Assembly (NCBI GenBank): GCA_002790835.1
Contig: PFVX01000079.1
Coordinates: forward strand, 67,130 to 131,129
Direction: 5' to 3'
DNA: 64,000 nucleotides
Origin: a bacterium CG_4_9_14_3_um_filter_65_15
Lineage (GTDB): Bacteria > Krumholzibacteriota > Krumholzibacteriia > LZORAL124-64-63
Shown: positions 10,109 to 19,258 of the stretch, in pieces
Layout: each line of letters starts with the position of its first letter
Numbering within the stretch: the stretch's first letter is position 1
Notes under the pieces: model-generated
Told to the model about the DNA's origin: nothing
Database searches by the model: none
What the model saw: the letters and a program-made list of their open reading frames with translations, nothing else
Made by a program: the position numbers and the translations under genes

Positions 10109-10516
10109 ATGTCCGGTCGGCCCGCGCCCGATGAACCCAAGCTCTTCACCTACACCCTGCCCGGCGGATGGACCGTCCTGGCCGGCCGCACCGACCGCGA
10201 CAACGACCTGCTGTCCCTGAAGCTGGCGGCCCCGGACGACTACTGGTTCCATGTGCGGGGAATGCCCGGCAGCCACGTCATTCTGCGTGTGCCGGTGGGC
10301 AGCGAACCGGACAACGCCACCTTGAAGGCCGCCGCCGCGGTTGCCGCCTGGCACAGCAAGAAGCGCGAAGCCCGGCAGGTTGGCGTCAGTTGCACCCGGG
10401 CCCGCTTCGTGACCAAACCGCGCGGGGCCCAGCCCGGCACGGTGAACATCCGCAAGGAGAAGGTGCTGACGGTGCGTCCGGCGGTGCCCGACGGCGGAGA
10501 GGACGAGACCGCTTGA
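10109..10516 (+). CDS. Standalone NFACT RNA-binding domain (DUF814/NFACT-R) protein
   Basis: 135 aa; 'GWTVLAGRTDRDNDLLSLKLAAPDDYWFHVRGMPGSHVILR...KAAAAVAAWHSKKREARQVGVSCTRARFVTKPRGAQPGTVNIRKEKVL' has the NFACT-R pattern without the N-terminal FbpA-like part. Confidence 0.85.
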   Translation: MSGRPAPDEPKLFTYTLPGGWTVLAGRTDRDNDLLSLKLAAPDDYWFHVRGMPGSHVILRVPVGSEPDNATLKAAAAVAAWHSKKREARQVGVSCTRARFVTKPRGAQPGTVNIRKEKVLTVRPAVPDGGEDETA

Positions 10517-10568
10517 GGTCAAACCGGGAGAGACCGGCGACCATGATTCCGCCAGAAAGGTTTGGCCC

Positions 10569-11642
10569 ATGTCCGCAATCCTGACCACGATCCTGGAAAA
10601 CCCCTGGCTGCGGGCGGCCTTCACGGTGACGGTGGCCCTGCTGGCGGGGACGTTTCTGCGCCTGATCCTGGTGCCCGTCCTGAAGCGCCTGGCCGGTCAT
10701 ACCGCCAGCAGTCTCGACGACGAGATCGTGGCCAGACTGAATCCGGGTCTGTTCCAGACCGTCTTCCTGCTGGGCGTGGCCCTGGCCGTGCAGGGGCTGG
10801 TCGGCCAACCCAGCCTCGACCGGGCGGTCATGTCCCTGGCCCTGACCCTGATCATCTTCATCTGGAGCCGGTTCTTCCTCGAGGTGGGCGGACTCGTCAC
10901 CCGTCACCTCAGCGGTCAGGCCGACCGGGTGACCTGGATCCAGGCGCGGACCCTGCCCCTGGTGCAGTTCTTCTACAAGGTGGTGGTCTTCGGCCTGACG
11001 GTCTACCTGCTCATGCAGACCTGGAGCCTGGACCTGACCACCTGGCTGGCCAGCGCCGGAGTGATGGGCATCGCCATCGGGTTTGCGGCCAAGGACACGC
11101 TGGCCAACTTCATCTCGGGGATCTTCATCCTGGCCGACGCGCCCTACAAAGTGGGCGACTACATCAACATCGACGGCACCACGCGCGGCGAGGTCACCGA
11201 CATCGGCATGCGCTCCACGCGCATCCTGACGCGCGACAACATCGAGGTCACCGTGCCCAACGCGGTGATCGGCAACGCCAAGATCGTCAACGAGAGCAGC
11301 GGGCCGACGCTCCAGATGCGGGTCGGGGTCGATGTGGGGGTGGCCTACGGGAGCGAGGTGGAGCAGGTACGCCAGGTGCTGGCCGCCTGCACGGAGAACT
11401 TGCCGCACGTGGTGATCTTTCCGGAGCCCACGGTGCGTTTTCTGGCCCTGGGCGATTCGGCGCTGCAGTTCCAGGTGCGAGTCTACGTGGAGCAGCCGAT
11501 GTTCCGCGGCAAGGTTGTCGACGAGCTGAACTCGCGCATCTACCAGGCGTTGAACGAGGCCGGTATCACCATTCCCTTCCCCCAGCGCGACGTGCACCTC
11601 AGCGGGTGGCGGGCTCAGGCGGGATCTTCGTCCCCCGAGTAG
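10569..11642 (+). CDS. Mechanosensitive ion channel family protein (MscS)
   Basis: 357 aa; TM helices then 'AIGFAAKDTLANFISGIFILADAPYKVGDYINIDGTTRGEVTDIGMRSTRI'. Confidence 0.92.
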   Translation: MSAILTTILENPWLRAAFTVTVALLAGTFLRLILVPVLKRLAGHTASSLDDEIVARLNPGLFQTVFLLGVALAVQGLVGQPSLDRAVMSLALTLIIFIWSRFFLEVGGLVTRHLSGQADRVTWIQARTLPLVQFFYKVVVFGLTVYLLMQTWSLDLTTWLASAGVMGIAIGFAAKDTLANFISGIFILADAPYKVGDYINIDGTTRGEVTDIGMRSTRILTRDNIEVTVPNAVIGNAKIVNESSGPTLQMRVGVDVGVAYGSEVEQVRQVLAACTENLPHVVIFPEPTVRFLALGDSALQFQVRVYVEQPMFRGKVVDELNSRIYQALNEAGITIPFPQRDVHLSGWRAQAGSSSPE

Positions 11643-12940
11643 GCGACGTTTCCGGCGACGATGGTCGCGCGCGCGGGTTCGGGGTGGCAGAGCAGCAGCG
11701 CGGCCACCGGGTCGTCGGCTCCGTCGTAACCGATGGCTTCGAGGTCGAACACCGCCAGGTCGCAGGCCAGACCGGGCCGGACGGCGCCGACATCCTCGCG
11801 CCCCAGGCAGGCCGCCCCGCCGAGGGTGGCCATCTCCAGCACTTCGGTGACCGTCATGGCCGCCGCCCCCCCCAGCACGCGGTGCAGCAGCAGGGCCTGA
11901 CGCAGTTCCGCGAGCAGGTTGGAGCTGTCGTTGCTGGCGGAGCCGTCCACCGCCAGGCCCACCGGGCAACCGGCGGCCCGCAGGTCGCGCACCCGGCAGA
12001 TGCCCGAACCCAGGCGCATGTTCGAGGTCGGGCAGTGGGCGATGCCCACGCCGGCGGCGCCCAGCCGGGCGATCTCCTCGTCCGCGAACCAGATTCCGTG
12101 GGCGAGCCACACGTCCGGCCCGAGCCAGTCCACGTCGGCCAGAAACTCCAGGGGGCGTTTGCCGTAGATCTGCAGGCAGTAGTCGTTCTCGTCGCGGGTC
12201 TCGGCCAGATGGGTGTGCAGGCGCACGCCGTGGCTGCGGGCCAGGGCCGCGGTCTCACGCATCAGGCCGGGGTCGACGGAAAACGGCGAACAGGGCGCCA
12301 GGGCCACCCGCACCATGGCGCCGGGAGTGGAGTCGTGCCAGGTCGTGATCACCCTTTCGCTGTCGGCCAGGATGGTCTCGGGGTCCTGGACCACGCTGTC
12401 GGGGGGCAGACCGCCGTCCTTCTGCGAGCGGCTCATGCTGCCGCGGGTGGGATGGAAGCGGATTCCCTCGGCGGCGGCGGCCTCGATGGTGATGTCGATG
12501 AGATTTCCCGAAGCGTCGCGGGGGAAGAGGTAGTGATGGTCGGTGGTCAGGGTGCAGCCGCTGCGCAGCAGTTCGCGGAACCCCACGCGGGCGCCGGTAT
12601 AGAACTCGTCGTCCGCGAGCTTGGCCCACACCGGGTACAGGGTCTTCAGCCAGTCGAACAGCTCGCTGTCCACCGCGTCGTGCCAGGCGCGGGTGCGGGT
12701 CTGGTAGAGATGGTGGTGGGTGTTGATCAACCCGGGCAGGACCACGCACCCGCAGGCGTCGAAACATTCGTGTTCGGCACCGGGCGTGCCGGCGATGACC
12801 TCCGGTGGCGAGCCCTCGCCCACGGCGGTGATCATGCCGTCGGTGGCGGCCACCCAACCGTCGGCAAGGATGTTTTCGCCCGGGTTCATGGTCACCAGAC
12901 GGTGGGCGCCGGTCAGCAGGAAATGGCGGGGAGGGGTCAT
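11615..12940 (-). CDS. 8-oxoguanine deaminase / AtzA-TrzN-like amidohydrolase
   Basis: 441 aa; CVVLPGLINTHHHLYQT, RFHPTRGSMS, DGGLPPDSVVQD, HTHLAET, LAHGIWF, DGSASNDSSNLL; 3' end overlaps the convergent MscS gene by 28 bp. Confidence 0.85.
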   Translation of the reverse strand: MTPPRHFLLTGAHRLVTMNPGENILADGWVAATDGMITAVGEGSPPEVIAGTPGAEHECFDACGCVVLPGLINTHHHLYQTRTRAWHDAVDSELFDWLKTLYPVWAKLADDEFYTGARVGFRELLRSGCTLTTDHHYLFPRDASGNLIDITIEAAAAEGIRFHPTRGSMSRSQKDGGLPPDSVVQDPETILADSERVITTWHDSTPGAMVRVALAPCSPFSVDPGLMRETAALARSHGVRLHTHLAETRDENDYCLQIYGKRPLEFLADVDWLGPDVWLAHGIWFADEEIARLGAAGVGIAHCPTSNMRLGSGICRVRDLRAAGCPVGLAVDGSASNDSSNLLAELRQALLLHRVLGGAAAMTVTEVLEMATLGGAACLGREDVGAVRPGLACDLAVFDLEAIGYDGADDPVAALLLCHPEPARATIVAGNVAYSGDEDPA

Positions 12941-13055
12941 CGCGAAACCTCGTGAGTGAGAACTTCCTGATCCATCGTTCTTTCAGTATAATCCGGCGCG
13001 CAGGATTGTCATTATCCGGATAGCGACCCCTGGTTCCCGCCGCACTCGCGGCCAT

Positions 13056-13685
13056 ATGAAAGGAAAGTCCATGAAGAACCTGATGCGAAGCAGCCTCCTG
13101 GTCGCCGTCGTCCTGACGGCCGCGATCCTGGGCGGATGCAGCAGCGGCAAGCAGGTCTCGCGCATCGACGTCGGCGAGCAGATCGACCTTTCGGGCCGGT
13201 GGAACGACACCGACAGCCGGCAGGTCTCCGCCACCCTCATCGGCCAGGCCATGGCCACGCCCTGGTTGGAGGATTTCCTCGCCGAGAACGGGCGCAAGCC
13301 GTACCTGATCATCGGCGACATCCTGAACAAGACGCCCGAGCACATCGCCGTGCAGACGTTCATGGGCGACCTCGAACGCCAGTTCATCAACGGCGGCCGG
13401 GTGAAGATCGTGGCCTCGGTGGACGAGCGCGAGCAGGTTCGTTCCGAACGCGCCGACCAGCAGGAATTCTCCTCGGCCGAGACCATGAAGCAGTGGGGCC
13501 GCGAAAAGGGCGCCGATTTCATGATGCTGGGCGAGATCAACCTCGTGACCGACCGCGAAGGCGGCGAGGCCGTCAAGTACTACCAGGTGGACTGCTATCT
13601 CGTGGACCTGCAGGACAACACCAAGGTCTGGGCGGGTTTCGAGAAGATCAAGAAGTACATCAGCAACGACAAGTACCGGGGTTGA
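13056..13685 (+). CDS. lpoB: Penicillin-binding protein activator LpoB-like lipoprotein
   Basis: 209 aa; lipobox ILGGC; 'DLSGRWNDTDSRQVSATLIGQAM...LIIGDILNKTPEHI' typical of LpoB/COG3417. Confidence 0.82.
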   Translation: MKGKSMKNLMRSSLLVAVVLTAAILGGCSSGKQVSRIDVGEQIDLSGRWNDTDSRQVSATLIGQAMATPWLEDFLAENGRKPYLIIGDILNKTPEHIAVQTFMGDLERQFINGGRVKIVASVDEREQVRSERADQQEFSSAETMKQWGREKGADFMMLGEINLVTDREGGEAVKYYQVDCYLVDLQDNTKVWAGFEKIKKYISNDKYRG

Positions 13686-13691
13686 TGACCC

Positions 13692-15131
13692 TTGTCCCTG
13701 GGTAGACGCAGGATCCCGCGGCTCGGGGGGGCGCTGGCGCTGGTGGCGGCGCTGGCCCTGCTGTCCGGTTGTGCGACCTACAGCTCCCGCACCGCGGCGC
13801 TGCGGCCCCAGCTGGCCGCCGGTGATTTCGATGCGGCGCTCAAGACCATCGACGAGGGGACCGGCTCCCACGACCGCCTGCTGACCCTGCTGGAGCGCGG
13901 GCTGGTGCTGCACTACGCCGACCGCTGGGAGGAGAGCAACGAGGTCTTCTCCGCCGCCGAACTGCTGGCCGAGGATCTGTACACCAAGTCCGTTTCCCAG
14001 GGTGTGGCCTCGCTGGTTTCCAGCGATGAGAGCATCGACTACCGGGCCCGGCCCTACGAACTGGCCATGGTGCCCTACTACAAGGCCCTGAATTACGAGT
14101 ACCTCGGCCTGCCGCGGGAATCGGTGGTGGAGGCCCGCCGCGCCGAGGAGTTGCAGGCCGCCGCCGTGGAAGCGACTCTCGGCGACGTGAGGGAAGCGGA
14201 CCGGGCAGATCTGGCCCGCATCCGGATTGATCCCTTCCTGCTCTGGTTCGCCGGAATGTTGCGCGAGCAGGCGGGGGAGACCAACGATGCCTTCGTTTCC
14301 TACCGCAACGCCGCGGTGGCCTTCCAGGATCTGCACGATTTGCTGGAGGTGGAACCTCCGGACGACTTGGCCCGGGATCTGGCCCGCACCGCGCGCCGGC
14401 TCGGCTTCACCGCCGAACTGGAACAGGTCCGCAAGGACTGCCCGGTGGTCTTCCGGTCTCCGGCTCCCGACCCTCAGGAGGCGGAAACCGGGCGGGTCGT
14501 CGTGCTTCTGGAGACCGGTTACGTGCCGCAGAAGACCCAGATCCGCTTCGACTTTCCGGTATACAGCGGAAAATCCTACGACGACACCAACGCGGCTTCC
14601 TGGGATCTGTACAACGGGGCGGGACGCTACCGGACCCTGTATCCGCAGCGGAAGATCGAATACTGGGTCAGTGTGGCGGCGCCGGAATTGCAGGACGCCC
14701 TGGCCGACCCCTTGGCTCGTTGCCGGGTCGCCGCCTCGGACTGCGACACCGCGCGATATACCGTCGTGGCGACCAACCTGTCCCGCGCCGCGCGGATCAC
14801 CTTCGACGCTGAAAAACCCACCATCTTCTTCAAGACCATTTTGCGCGGTCTGACCAAGTACCTGGCCCAGCGGGGGTTGGAAAAATCCACCGGCAAGGTC
14901 GGCGGCCTGCTGGCGAACATCTTCGGGGCGGTTACCGAGAAGGCCGACACCCGTAGCTGGTCGACCCTTCCGGGTCGCATCCTGGTGGCTCGGCTGGACC
15001 TGCCGCCCGGCCGGCACGATTTGCAGGTGGAACTGCTGGATAAGCGCGACCACGTGCGCGGGGTGAGGACCATCGCGGGTGTGGAGGTCCGGCCCGGGGG
15101 CTGGACTTTCGTTTCGCGCCGCCTGTTCTGA
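13692..15131 (+). CDS. COG3014-like TPR lipoprotein
   Basis: 479 aa from TTG start; lipobox ALLSGC; 'SYSSRTAALR...GLVLHYADRWEESNEVFSAAE..YYKALNYEYLG' layout. Confidence 0.7.
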   Translation: MSLGRRRIPRLGGALALVAALALLSGCATYSSRTAALRPQLAAGDFDAALKTIDEGTGSHDRLLTLLERGLVLHYADRWEESNEVFSAAELLAEDLYTKSVSQGVASLVSSDESIDYRARPYELAMVPYYKALNYEYLGLPRESVVEARRAEELQAAAVEATLGDVREADRADLARIRIDPFLLWFAGMLREQAGETNDAFVSYRNAAVAFQDLHDLLEVEPPDDLARDLARTARRLGFTAELEQVRKDCPVVFRSPAPDPQEAETGRVVVLLETGYVPQKTQIRFDFPVYSGKSYDDTNAASWDLYNGAGRYRTLYPQRKIEYWVSVAAPELQDALADPLARCRVAASDCDTARYTVVATNLSRAARITFDAEKPTIFFKTILRGLTKYLAQRGLEKSTGKVGGLLANIFGAVTEKADTRSWSTLPGRILVARLDLPPGRHDLQVELLDKRDHVRGVRTIAGVEVRPGGWTFVSRRLF

Positions 15132-15151
15132 ATCGGACATCCCGGGGAAAG

Positions 15152-15958
15152 GTGGACGGCATGACCGGAATCGCATTGCTCGACCATTGGTTGGGATTCT
15201 TAGCCATGCTCGTGGTGGCGGTGGCGCTCCTGGTTGCCGCGCCCTTCGCACCGATGACCCGCGGACAGTTGCTGGGGTTGGTGGGACTGATGATCAGCGC
15301 CGCCGTCGCCCTTTCGAGCACCACGATCCTGGGCAACGCCATGGCCGGCCTCATGCACCGGGCCGTCGGCAACTTCAAGGTGGGCGATTTCGTGCGGACC
15401 GAAGGGCATTTCGGCCGCGTGACCGAGCGCGGTCTCTTCCACACCGAGATCCAGACCGAGCAACGGGATCTGGTGACCCTGCCGAACCTTTTCCTGGCCA
15501 CGCACCCCGTGAGGGTCATCCGCCGGTCCGGTACCATCGTCACCGGTGAGGTTTCCCTGGGATACGACACCTCCCACGCTGCGGTCGAACCGCTCCTGTT
15601 GGCGGCCGCCGCCGCCGCGGGGCTGAAGGAACCCTTCGTGCAGATCCTCGAACTCGGGGATTTCACGGTGAGCTACCGGGTCTCGGAGCTGCTGACCGAC
15701 GTGAGCCGCCTGCTGACGGTCCCCTCGCGGCTGCGGTCGGCCATGCTCGACCAGCTGCACGGCGGGGGTATCGAGATCGCCTCGCCGACCCTGATGTCCA
15801 CCCGCGCCTTCCCCTGCGACCAGGCGATCAAGGATGCGGCGGATGATCAAGCGCGCGCCGCAGCCCAGGCGGACCGGGATATCCTGGAGCGCCGCCGCGA
15901 TGCCCTGGCCGAGACCATCGTCCGTCGGGAAGCCGAAAAGAGCGAAGGCCGCGACTGA
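15152..15958 (+). CDS. Short MscS-family mechanosensitive channel
   Basis: 268 aa; 'SSTTILGNAMAGLMHRAVGNFKVGDFVRTEGHFGRVTERGLFHTEIQTEQRDLVTLPNLFL' is the MscS pore/beta-domain pattern; few predicted TM helices. Confidence 0.78.
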   Translation: MDGMTGIALLDHWLGFLAMLVVAVALLVAAPFAPMTRGQLLGLVGLMISAAVALSSTTILGNAMAGLMHRAVGNFKVGDFVRTEGHFGRVTERGLFHTEIQTEQRDLVTLPNLFLATHPVRVIRRSGTIVTGEVSLGYDTSHAAVEPLLLAAAAAAGLKEPFVQILELGDFTVSYRVSELLTDVSRLLTVPSRLRSAMLDQLHGGGIEIASPTLMSTRAFPCDQAIKDAADDQARAAAQADRDILERRRDALAETIVRREAEKSEGRD

Positions 15959-15965
15959 CCCGGGG

Positions 15966-17420
15966 TCAGGGAAAGCGGGCCACCAGCAGGGGGATCTGGG
16001 GCGCGACAAGGCTGCGCATCGAGAGGGTCTGCGGAGGTTGGTCCCTCCACTGCAGGGAGTGGCGCAACAGGACCTCGGCAATCTGACGGCGCTGGATGAG
16101 ATGCAGACGGGGCGACCAAGCGGCCAGCTCCGGCAGTGCCGGGCGCCGGCCCAGCAGATCTGCGTACAGGCCCGTGAGAAATCCGTCCCAATTCCCTCCG
16201 TGCGCTTCCCAATAATCGGGGCTGTCCAGGCGGTCGATCAGCTTGCGCCAGAACAGGGCGTGTTCCTCCGCTTCACCCACCGGAGCCGGCGCGGGTCCGT
16301 GCAGTTGCTTGCCGGCGTACTCTGCGCCGCTGATGAATTGCCAGATCACGGTGCGGCGTCGGGCCCGGTCGAGGGAGCTTTGCCACAGGTCGAACTCCTC
16401 GGGGCCGATGGGTCTGCCCACGACACCCGGGTAAATTGTGCCCAGGAATTCGGCGGGCAGGGGTGGATGGGCGTTCCATTCGGGGGTGCCCGGGGTGAAC
16501 CACAGCCTGCCGACGGCCAGATCCTCCCGCGCGACCTGCCTGATCAGGCCCGGGCCCACCCGCATGTGTTCGGTCCAGGTGTCGGGCAGGGTTTGGCTGA
16601 AGACCGCTCCGAGCAGTCCCATGCCGAGGGCCAGGGAGATCAGACCCCGCCCGTTCAGGCGGTCCCAGGTCCAGAATGCCATCGCGACGGAGGTGGCCAC
16701 CACCAGCACCGGATTGGGCCAGTGCAGAGCGCCGAAGACCATGCCGCAGGCCAAAATGGTGACCCGCCGGGATACCCCGCAACGCACGAGGTCGGTCGCC
16801 GGCAGGATCATCATCACCAGCAACTGCGCCACCGCGAACAGGGGGTAGCTCACCAGGGCGGGGACCAGCGCCGAACCCCGCAGGCCCGGTCCTTTGAGAT
16901 ATCCGCCCACCAGGATGAGGATGAGAAAGACCCCGTCACGGATGAATTCACCGGGTCTGGGTGCCGGTCCGAAACTCAGGTGCCCCCGGCGCAGGCCCAG
17001 CCAGGTGGCCGCAGCCACCCCCAGGCCGGCCAGCATCAGGGTTTCCGGGGCCACGCCCGACCAGGGTTGGCGGCCGTTGGCAGGCCAGACAAGCCAGATG
17101 AAGGCCAAAAGGAGGGGATGGATCAGCAGCAGCCGGGCCCACGGTTTCTGGACCCCACCCGCGCGCGCCACGGCGGCGCCGAACAGCAGCAGCAGGGCCG
17201 CGATGCCGAGGCAGATCAGGGCCAGGGGGAACAGGGCTCCCGGCAACCAGGCGACGGGCCGGGGCAGGGGCCAGGCGTAGGCGGCTTCGAAGGGGGTCAG
17301 GCGCAGAGCCTGGCCGAGGGCAACGGCGGCCAGGCAGGCGGCCAGCCAACCGGCGGCCAGCCAACCGGCGGCCAGCCAGCCGACGGCAGGGGTTGTACCG
17401 TGATGGCTCTGATCTTGCAT
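15966..17420 (-). CDS. Polytopic membrane protein with a CPBP (CAAX protease/bacteriocin-processing)-like segment
   Basis: Start at MQDQSHHG (17420) preferred over 17495. Many TM helices; 'FGALHWPNPVLVVATSVAMAFWTWDRLNGRGLISLALGMGLLGAV' resembles the CPBP motif region. Confidence 0.6.
   Translation of the reverse strand: MQDQSHHGTTPAVGWLAAGWLAAGWLAACLAAVALGQALRLTPFEAAYAWPLPRPVAWLPGALFPLALICLGIAALLLLFGAAVARAGGVQKPWARLLLIHPLLLAFIWLVWPANGRQPWSGVAPETLMLAGLGVAAATWLGLRRGHLSFGPAPRPGEFIRDGVFLILILVGGYLKGPGLRGSALVPALVSYPLFAVAQLLVMMILPATDLVRCGVSRRVTILACGMVFGALHWPNPVLVVATSVAMAFWTWDRLNGRGLISLALGMGLLGAVFSQTLPDTWTEHMRVGPGLIRQVAREDLAVGRLWFTPGTPEWNAHPPLPAEFLGTIYPGVVGRPIGPEEFDLWQSSLDRARRRTVIWQFISGAEYAGKQLHGPAPAPVGEAEEHALFWRKLIDRLDSPDYWEAHGGNWDGFLTGLYADLLGRRPALPELAAWSPRLHLIQRRQIAEVLLRHSLQWRDQPPQTLSMRSLVAPQIPLLVARFP
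17341..17385. repeat. 15-bp tandem repeat (3 copies) encoding (GWLAA)3
   Basis: gccagccaaccggcg x2 exact, then gccagccagccgacg; in frame in the minus-strand membrane protein. Confidence 0.9.
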
Positions 17421-17521
17421 GAAGGCCGTTTCGGGAGCTGGGGGCCGTGATCGAGCTTGGGCTGGGTTAATCTGGTGGGTATACTCCCGGGACACAAGAA
17501 CAATGCCGTACCAGAAAGGGA

Positions 17522-19258
17522 ATGGCCGTGACCTTGCCGAGGCGCAGAATCCTTTTCCTTTCCGCCATCCTGCTTCTGCTGGTGGTGCTGAGCCTCGGTT
17601 TTCGCTGGGATCTGCGCCGCAGGATCGATGACCTGGAAGCGCTCATGGTCAGCCATGCCGAGGTGGTCAGCGACATCATCGCCGAGGCCAACCTGCATGG
17701 CCTGAGGACGTATCAGGAGTGGCAGAACGAGTTCGCCGCCCGCTTGCTGGATGACGCCCGCTGGCTGGCCTGGATGTCCGCCTCCGAGAAACATGACCCG
17801 GAGCGCTTGGCTTTTCTGGCCCGGGGACTGGACTTGCAGCGGATCCTGATCCTGGACCGGAACGGTGGCACGGTCGCGACTTATCCTTCTCCAGAGGCCA
17901 ATGAGGGTTTCCCGGTGACGTTCCTGAAGGACTTGTGTGAAGGGACGGCGCAGCAAACCGTGCTGGGAATCGGGGGTCGGACCGCCGGCGCCGGGGCGAG
18001 CTTCGTGGTGGGTGTCCACCGGGACGAGGGCGGCGCCGTGGTGGTGGATGGCAAGGCCGACGATCTGGTGGCCGTGCGTCGGGAAATCGGGCCCGGGCAC
18101 CTGCTCAAGAGCATCGGGGAGGAACGCTCGGTCCGCTACGTGATCATCCAGGACGAGACGGGAATCCAGGCTTCCACCCTGGCTGACATCAGCCTACCGG
18201 TGCCCGCCGAAGACCCTTTTCTGGCTCCCTTGGCCGGCGGCGAACCCTGGGTCGCCCGGGAATACCGGTCTGCGGCCGGGCCCGTATTCGAGGTCGCCCA
18301 GGTCGTCGGCCTCTACGGAGGGGATGCCGTGCTGCGGGTCGGCCTCGACGCGGAGCCTTTGGTCGTCATGCGCGCGGACATCCGGCGCCGAACGGTGATG
18401 CGGGCGGGTGTCCTCGCCGCCAGCCTGGTGCTGCTGGGCGCCCTGTTGTTGGCCTGGCAGCGTCAGGGTGTTCTGGATCATGAGGTTGCGAGGGTTCGCG
18501 CGGAGCTGGAAGCCCGCCAGGAGGAGACGCGGAGGTTGGGGCATCTGGCGGCCATGGGGTCTTTGGCCTCGGGGGTTGCCCACCAGATCCGCAACCCGCT
18601 CAACAGCATCCACATGATCGCCCAGCGGTTGGGCCGCATGCCCGAACTGGACGAGGATGTCCGGACCCATGCCGGCCATATCCGTGTGGAGAGTTCGCGG
18701 ATCGAGGGCATCGTCCAGGATTTCCTGGATTTTGCCCGCCCGCGGCAACCGGTGCTGGAGAAGACGGATCTGGCCGCTCTGGTGCGTGATACGGTGGCCA
18801 TCCAGGCCGCTGCGCATGCGCCGAAGGGGGCGGTGATCACGGCCTACGCTCCGGGGATGACCGCGGTGGTCGACCCGGGCTTCGTGCGGGAGATCCTGGA
18901 GAACCTGATCCGCAACGCGGTGGAGGCCGCCGGCGCCGAGGCCAAGGTCCTGGTGTCCCTCATCGGAGATGCCGGCAACGCGGAGATCGTGGTGGAGGAC
19001 AACGGACCGGGAGTGAGTGAGGAGGACCGGGGCCGGATCTTCGATCTCTACTACACGACGCGCCCCGAAGGCACGGGGTTGGGCCTGAGTCTGGTCGCCA
19101 GGATGGTGGCCGACATGGGCGGCACGCTGGAATTGTCCGGCAGCCCCGGTCTGGACGGACGCGGCGCCCGCTTCGTGGTGCGCCTGCCGCGACAGGCCGA
19201 TGACACAGGACGGAAGGAACGGGACCATGTGGGGCCAACGCCTGATTCTGGTAGTTGA
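17522..19258 (+). CDS. Two-component sensor histidine kinase (NtrB/ZraS-like)
   Basis: 578 aa; two TM segments flanking an extracytoplasmic sensor region; 'GVAHQIRNPLNSIHMIAQRL' H-box, 'NLIRNAVEAA', 'VEDNGPGVSEEDRGRIFDLYYTTRPEGTGLGLSL'. Confidence 0.93.
   Translation: MAVTLPRRRILFLSAILLLLVVLSLGFRWDLRRRIDDLEALMVSHAEVVSDIIAEANLHGLRTYQEWQNEFAARLLDDARWLAWMSASEKHDPERLAFLARGLDLQRILILDRNGGTVATYPSPEANEGFPVTFLKDLCEGTAQQTVLGIGGRTAGAGASFVVGVHRDEGGAVVVDGKADDLVAVRREIGPGHLLKSIGEERSVRYVIIQDETGIQASTLADISLPVPAEDPFLAPLAGGEPWVAREYRSAAGPVFEVAQVVGLYGGDAVLRVGLDAEPLVVMRADIRRRTVMRAGVLAASLVLLGALLLAWQRQGVLDHEVARVRAELEARQEETRRLGHLAAMGSLASGVAHQIRNPLNSIHMIAQRLGRMPELDEDVRTHAGHIRVESSRIEGIVQDFLDFARPRQPVLEKTDLAALVRDTVAIQAAAHAPKGAVITAYAPGMTAVVDPGFVREILENLIRNAVEAAGAEAKVLVSLIGDAGNAEIVVEDNGPGVSEEDRGRIFDLYYTTRPEGTGLGLSLVARMVADMGGTLELSGSPGLDGRGARFVVRLPRQADDTGRKERDHVGPTPDSGS

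Noticed and set aside
11615-11642. 28-bp overlap of convergent MscS and deaminase genes as a regulatory antisense pair
   Set aside because: Short convergent 3' overlaps are common in compact genomes, and no further evidence was found.
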